A DNA stretch of 44,744 nt from Acholeplasmataceae bacterium (GTDB taxonomy: Bacteria > Bacillota_I > Bacilli_A > Acholeplasmatales > Acholeplasmataceae). The notes under the pieces are model-generated. The model worked only from the letters and a program-made list of their open reading frames with translations. It did no database searches and was not told where the DNA came from. Every line of letters begins with the position of its first letter. The first letter of the stretch is position 1. Positions 42,630 to 44,744 of the stretch are shown here, in pieces. Position numbers and translations under genes: made by a program. Location: assembly GCA_011620375.1 (NCBI GenBank), contig WOZH01000030.1:1-44744 (forward strand). Direction: 5' to 3'.

Positions 42630-44279
42630 GTGTCCAACAAAACAGTCAGTGGATCTTTATTTAAAAAGATGGTAACTAATGGCGCTGTAAATCTTAAAAA
42701 CAATCACAAAGAAATTGATCACTTAAACGTATTTCCTGTACCAGATGGTGATACAGGTACGAACATGCAAATGACCATGATGGCAGGTATCAAAGAAGTA
42801 AATAATTTAGACAGTCAATCAATTGTTGATGTATCAAAAATTTTATCACGCGGTTTATTAATGGGTGCACGTGGAAACTCAGGTGTTATTCTATCTCAGT
42901 TTTTTAGAGGTGTGTATACTGAAATCGCAAAAATCGAAAATGGTTCAGCGACCATCGAAGAATTTATTCAGGCGCTCGTTGGCGGGTACCAGATGGCATA
43001 TCGTGCTGTCATGGATCCGGTTGAAGGCACCATTTTGACGGTTGTTCGTGAATCAGCTGAAAAGCTTCTAGTTGAAAAGAAACGTCTTTCGAGTGTTGAA
43101 GATGTCTTGAAGATCTATTTAGAACAGGCAAAAGAAACATTAATTAAGACACCGGATTTATTACCAGTCTTAAAAGAAGCAGGTGTTGTAGATAGCGGTG
43201 GTGCTGGATTTATCAAAATCATCGAAGGAATGATCATGGCACTTGAAGGTAACATGCTCACAGAAGCAGAGTTGGCAGCCATGCCACAAACACAAGAACA
43301 CTATCATGGCGCTGAGGCTCTCGGTTTTGGTGTTGATATCAAATATGGCTATTGCACAGAATTTATTGTAAAACTTCATCATCCTGATAGGTTTGATGAC
43401 AAGTTTATGAAAGATCCGCTTAATCAGATGGGAGATTCACTTGTCCTTGTTACCGATGATGATCTGTTGAAAGTGCACGTCCATACCAATCAACCAGGTG
43501 TCGCGTTAACACTTGCACAAAAATATGGTGATCTTCAAACCGTTAAGATTGAAAACATGCGTCTGCAACATTCAAATATCATGGGAGAAGACCCAACCCA
43601 TAAGGTTGAAAAGAAAAAAGCAAAATATAGTATTATTGCGGTTGCTTCAGGTGAAGGTGTTCACGAAGCATTTAAAGAATTGGGTGTTGATCTAATCATC
43701 GATGGTGGTCAAACGATGAATCCATCAACTGAAGATTTTATCAAAGCAGTTGAATCACTCAATTCAGAACACGTCATCATTCTGCCCAATAATAAAAATA
43801 TTATCATGTCAGCAGAACAAACAATCGATTTATGTGAAGGTCGTTCTATTCGTGTGCTGCGCACGAAATCTATCGCTCAAGGGTATGTATCATTGATGGC
43901 TTTTGATCCGACGCAAGCATTGGATGACAACTATGAAGAAATGACTAAAACGTTTGAAAACATGCGTTATGGGGAAGTCACATATGCGGTTCGTGATACT
44001 GAAATTAATGGTGTGAAGATTAAGAGTGGTGATTTCATCGGTATTACTAAAGGTGAAATATTGGTATCTATTCCAGATCGTACTGAAACCGTTCATCGCC
44101 TACTTGATGATATGATTACGGAAGATCGTGAGATAGTGACATTCTTCTATGGTAAGGATGTTGAAACAGACGAGTTGGATCAAATCGTTGCATATGCTAA
44201 GAAATTGAATCCTGATATCGATGTAGATTTGATTGAGGGCGGACAAGACGTTTATTCTTATATTATTGCTGTTGAATAG
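42630..44279 (+). CDS. fakA: Fatty acid kinase catalytic subunit FakA (DAK2 domain, YloV)
   Basis: ATP-binding subunit that, with a fatty-acid-binding FakB, phosphorylates exogenous fatty acids for phospholipid synthesis. The 549 residues show a DAK2/DhaL domain (about 1-200) with the nucleotide/Mg motif VFPVPDGDTGTN (DGDTGTN at 39-45) and GARGNSGVILSQFFRG, a middle domain and a C-terminal DegV-like/DAK1-related domain. The start is GTG 42630 after AAGGAGG. The Asp23-family gene usually found just before it (yloU) is absent here. FakB is not in the window. Confidence 0.93.
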   Translation: MSNKTVSGSLFKKMVTNGAVNLKNNHKEIDHLNVFPVPDGDTGTNMQMTMMAGIKEVNNLDSQSIVDVSKILSRGLLMGARGNSGVILSQFFRGVYTEIAKIENGSATIEEFIQALVGGYQMAYRAVMDPVEGTILTVVRESAEKLLVEKKRLSSVEDVLKIYLEQAKETLIKTPDLLPVLKEAGVVDSGGAGFIKIIEGMIMALEGNMLTEAELAAMPQTQEHYHGAEALGFGVDIKYGYCTEFIVKLHHPDRFDDKFMKDPLNQMGDSLVLVTDDDLLKVHVHTNQPGVALTLAQKYGDLQTVKIENMRLQHSNIMGEDPTHKVEKKKAKYSIIAVASGEGVHEAFKELGVDLIIDGGQTMNPSTEDFIKAVESLNSEHVIILPNNKNIIMSAEQTIDLCEGRSIRVLRTKSIAQGYVSLMAFDPTQALDDNYEEMTKTFENMRYGEVTYAVRDTEINGVKIKSGDFIGITKGEILVSIPDRTETVHRLLDDMITEDREIVTFFYGKDVETDELDQIVAYAKKLNPDIDVDLIEGGQDVYSYIIAVE

Positions 44280-44282
44280 TTA

Positions 44283-44304
44283 AAAGGCGCTTTGGCGCCT
44301 TTTT
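44283..44304 (+). terminator. fakA terminator
   Basis: AAAGGCGC (44283-44290) pairs with GCGCCTTT (44295-44302) around TTTG, ending in TTTTT. Confidence 0.88.
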
Positions 44305-44382
44305 GTATATTAAGGTTAAGAGATATCTACTAGTTTTTATATTTATACAAAAGATATTTGGATCGAAATATAAAACATTTTT

Positions 44383-44413
44383 AAAAAAACACTATCATTA
44401 TTTAGTGTTTTTT
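44383..44413. terminator. AT-rich hairpin before the tRNA gene, terminator-like on both strands
   Basis: AAAAAACACTA and TAGTGTTTTTT flank a short loop, giving a T-run on either strand. A TACAAT at 44416-44421 directly downstream may be the tRNA -10, but no -35 is convincing. Confidence 0.5.
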
Positions 44414-44439
44414 GATACAATAATAACGCACTAATCCCT

Positions 44440-44528
44440 GCGGATGTGGTGGAATGGTAGACACGCAAGTTTGAGGGGCTTGTGAGCAAGATACGCTCGT
44501 GTGAGTTCAAGTCTCATCGTCCGCACCA
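44440..44528 (+). tRNA. tRNA-Leu (anticodon GAG)
   Basis: An 89-nt class II tRNA. Acceptor GCGGATG pairs with CGTCCGC (one U-G), discriminator A, and an encoded CCA end. The anticodon arm is CAAGT / GCTTG with loop TTGAGGG, so the anticodon is GAG, reading CUC and CUU. A long variable arm and T-arm GTGAG-TTCAAGT-CTCAT are present, as expected for leucine. Confidence 0.96.
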
Positions 44529-44540
44529 TATTGAAAGCAT

Positions 44541-44573
44541 AGGTTTGATACAATACGTATCAGGCCTTTTTTT
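44541..44573 (+). terminator. tRNA-Leu terminator
   Basis: AGGTTTGATAC (44541-44551) pairs with GTATCAGGCCT (44557-44567) with two G-U pairs, followed by seven T residues. Confidence 0.88.
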
Positions 44574-44744
44574 GCTTTAATAAGGGTTTTTTCACACTAT
44601 AGCGAGTAAATTTCAATGTGAAAAGTATCCAAAAATAAGGATAAAAATATTAGATTGAAAAGAGATTTACACGATTTGTTTGATTTTCACACGATTTCGA
44701 AAAAATCTATTTTAGTAAATAATATAAGATTAAAAATACTTTAT
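44574..44744. repeat. Gene-free tail with clustered TTTTCACA-type repeats
   Basis: No coding region is seen. TTTTCACAC occurs at 44589-44597 and 44684-44692, its complement TGTGAAAA at 44617-44624, and ACACGATTT occurs at 44669-44677 and 44689-44697, exactly 20 bp apart. TATCC...GGATA also forms a small inverted repeat around 44628. The spacing suggests a protein-binding region in front of a gene beyond the window. Confidence 0.45.

Noticed and set aside
1-44744. TGA read as tryptophan (mycoplasma code)
   Set aside because: TGA ends many well-recognised genes at the expected length and Trp positions are TGG, so the standard stop assignment holds.
1-44744. CRISPR arrays, insertion sequences, prophage or integrated elements
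   Set aside because: No regularly spaced repeats, transposase, integrase or terminal inverted repeats were found; the gene content is metabolic and housekeeping throughout.

Overview
The window reads as a chromosomal segment of an AT-rich, wall-less-type low-GC Gram-positive bacterium, most likely an Acholeplasma-like Mollicute. The reasons are a PolC-type replicase, the neighbourhood rsgA-rpe-thiN-rpmB-fakA, a T-box leader in front of pheST, consensus SigA-type promoters with short leaders, and TGA used as a normal stop (for example at the ends of the 7957, 11217 and 40889 genes) while Trp is written TGG. The species is an inference; no rRNA is present. Genes are densely packed with many ATGA overlaps, and I saw no insertion sequence, prophage or CRISPR.

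Region 1 (1-19135) is an alpha-glucan island. It holds a maltodextrin ABC transporter (malE, malF and malG with unusual extra domains, no ATPase gene), then glgP, an alpha-amylase-type GH13 gene, pulA and glgB. A LacI-type regulator and a neopullulanase-type enzyme follow on the minus strand, then malL and malQ. Imported maltodextrins would be debranched, shortened, transglycosylated and phosphorolysed to glucose and glucose-1-phosphate. CRE/LacI-type operators lie in front of glgP and in the divergent neopullulanase/malL promoter. No glycogen synthase or ADP-glucose pyrophosphorylase is seen.

Region 2 (19136-24720) holds acpP with a perfect consensus promoter, a galT-galK operon on the minus strand, and leuS.

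Region 3 (24721-27580) is the most unusual part. An ECF-type sigma factor overlaps a single-pass membrane protein (probable anti-sigma), followed by a lipoprotein whose N-terminal domain looks like the extracytoplasmic Asn-Pro (NPS) domain of RsgI anti-sigma factors, but detached from any anti-sigma domain. The sigma gene and the lipoprotein gene share a two-block promoter motif (ACCAATAAAAT, 12 nt, TGTAT). The second copy sits inside a hairpin that would mask the lipoprotein ribosome-binding site only in read-through transcripts. I propose this as a split RsgI-like envelope-sensing module.

Region 4 (27580-44744) is mostly housekeeping: mnmM/mnmL (tRNA wobble-uridine modification), a DUF1189-like membrane protein with polC, a Bax-inhibitor-1-like protein, a Phe-specific T-box with pheS-pheT, rlmN-rsgA-rpe-thiN, rpmB (minus), fakA, and tRNA-Leu(GAG). 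The last 170 bases have no gene but hold clustered TTTTCACA-type repeats.
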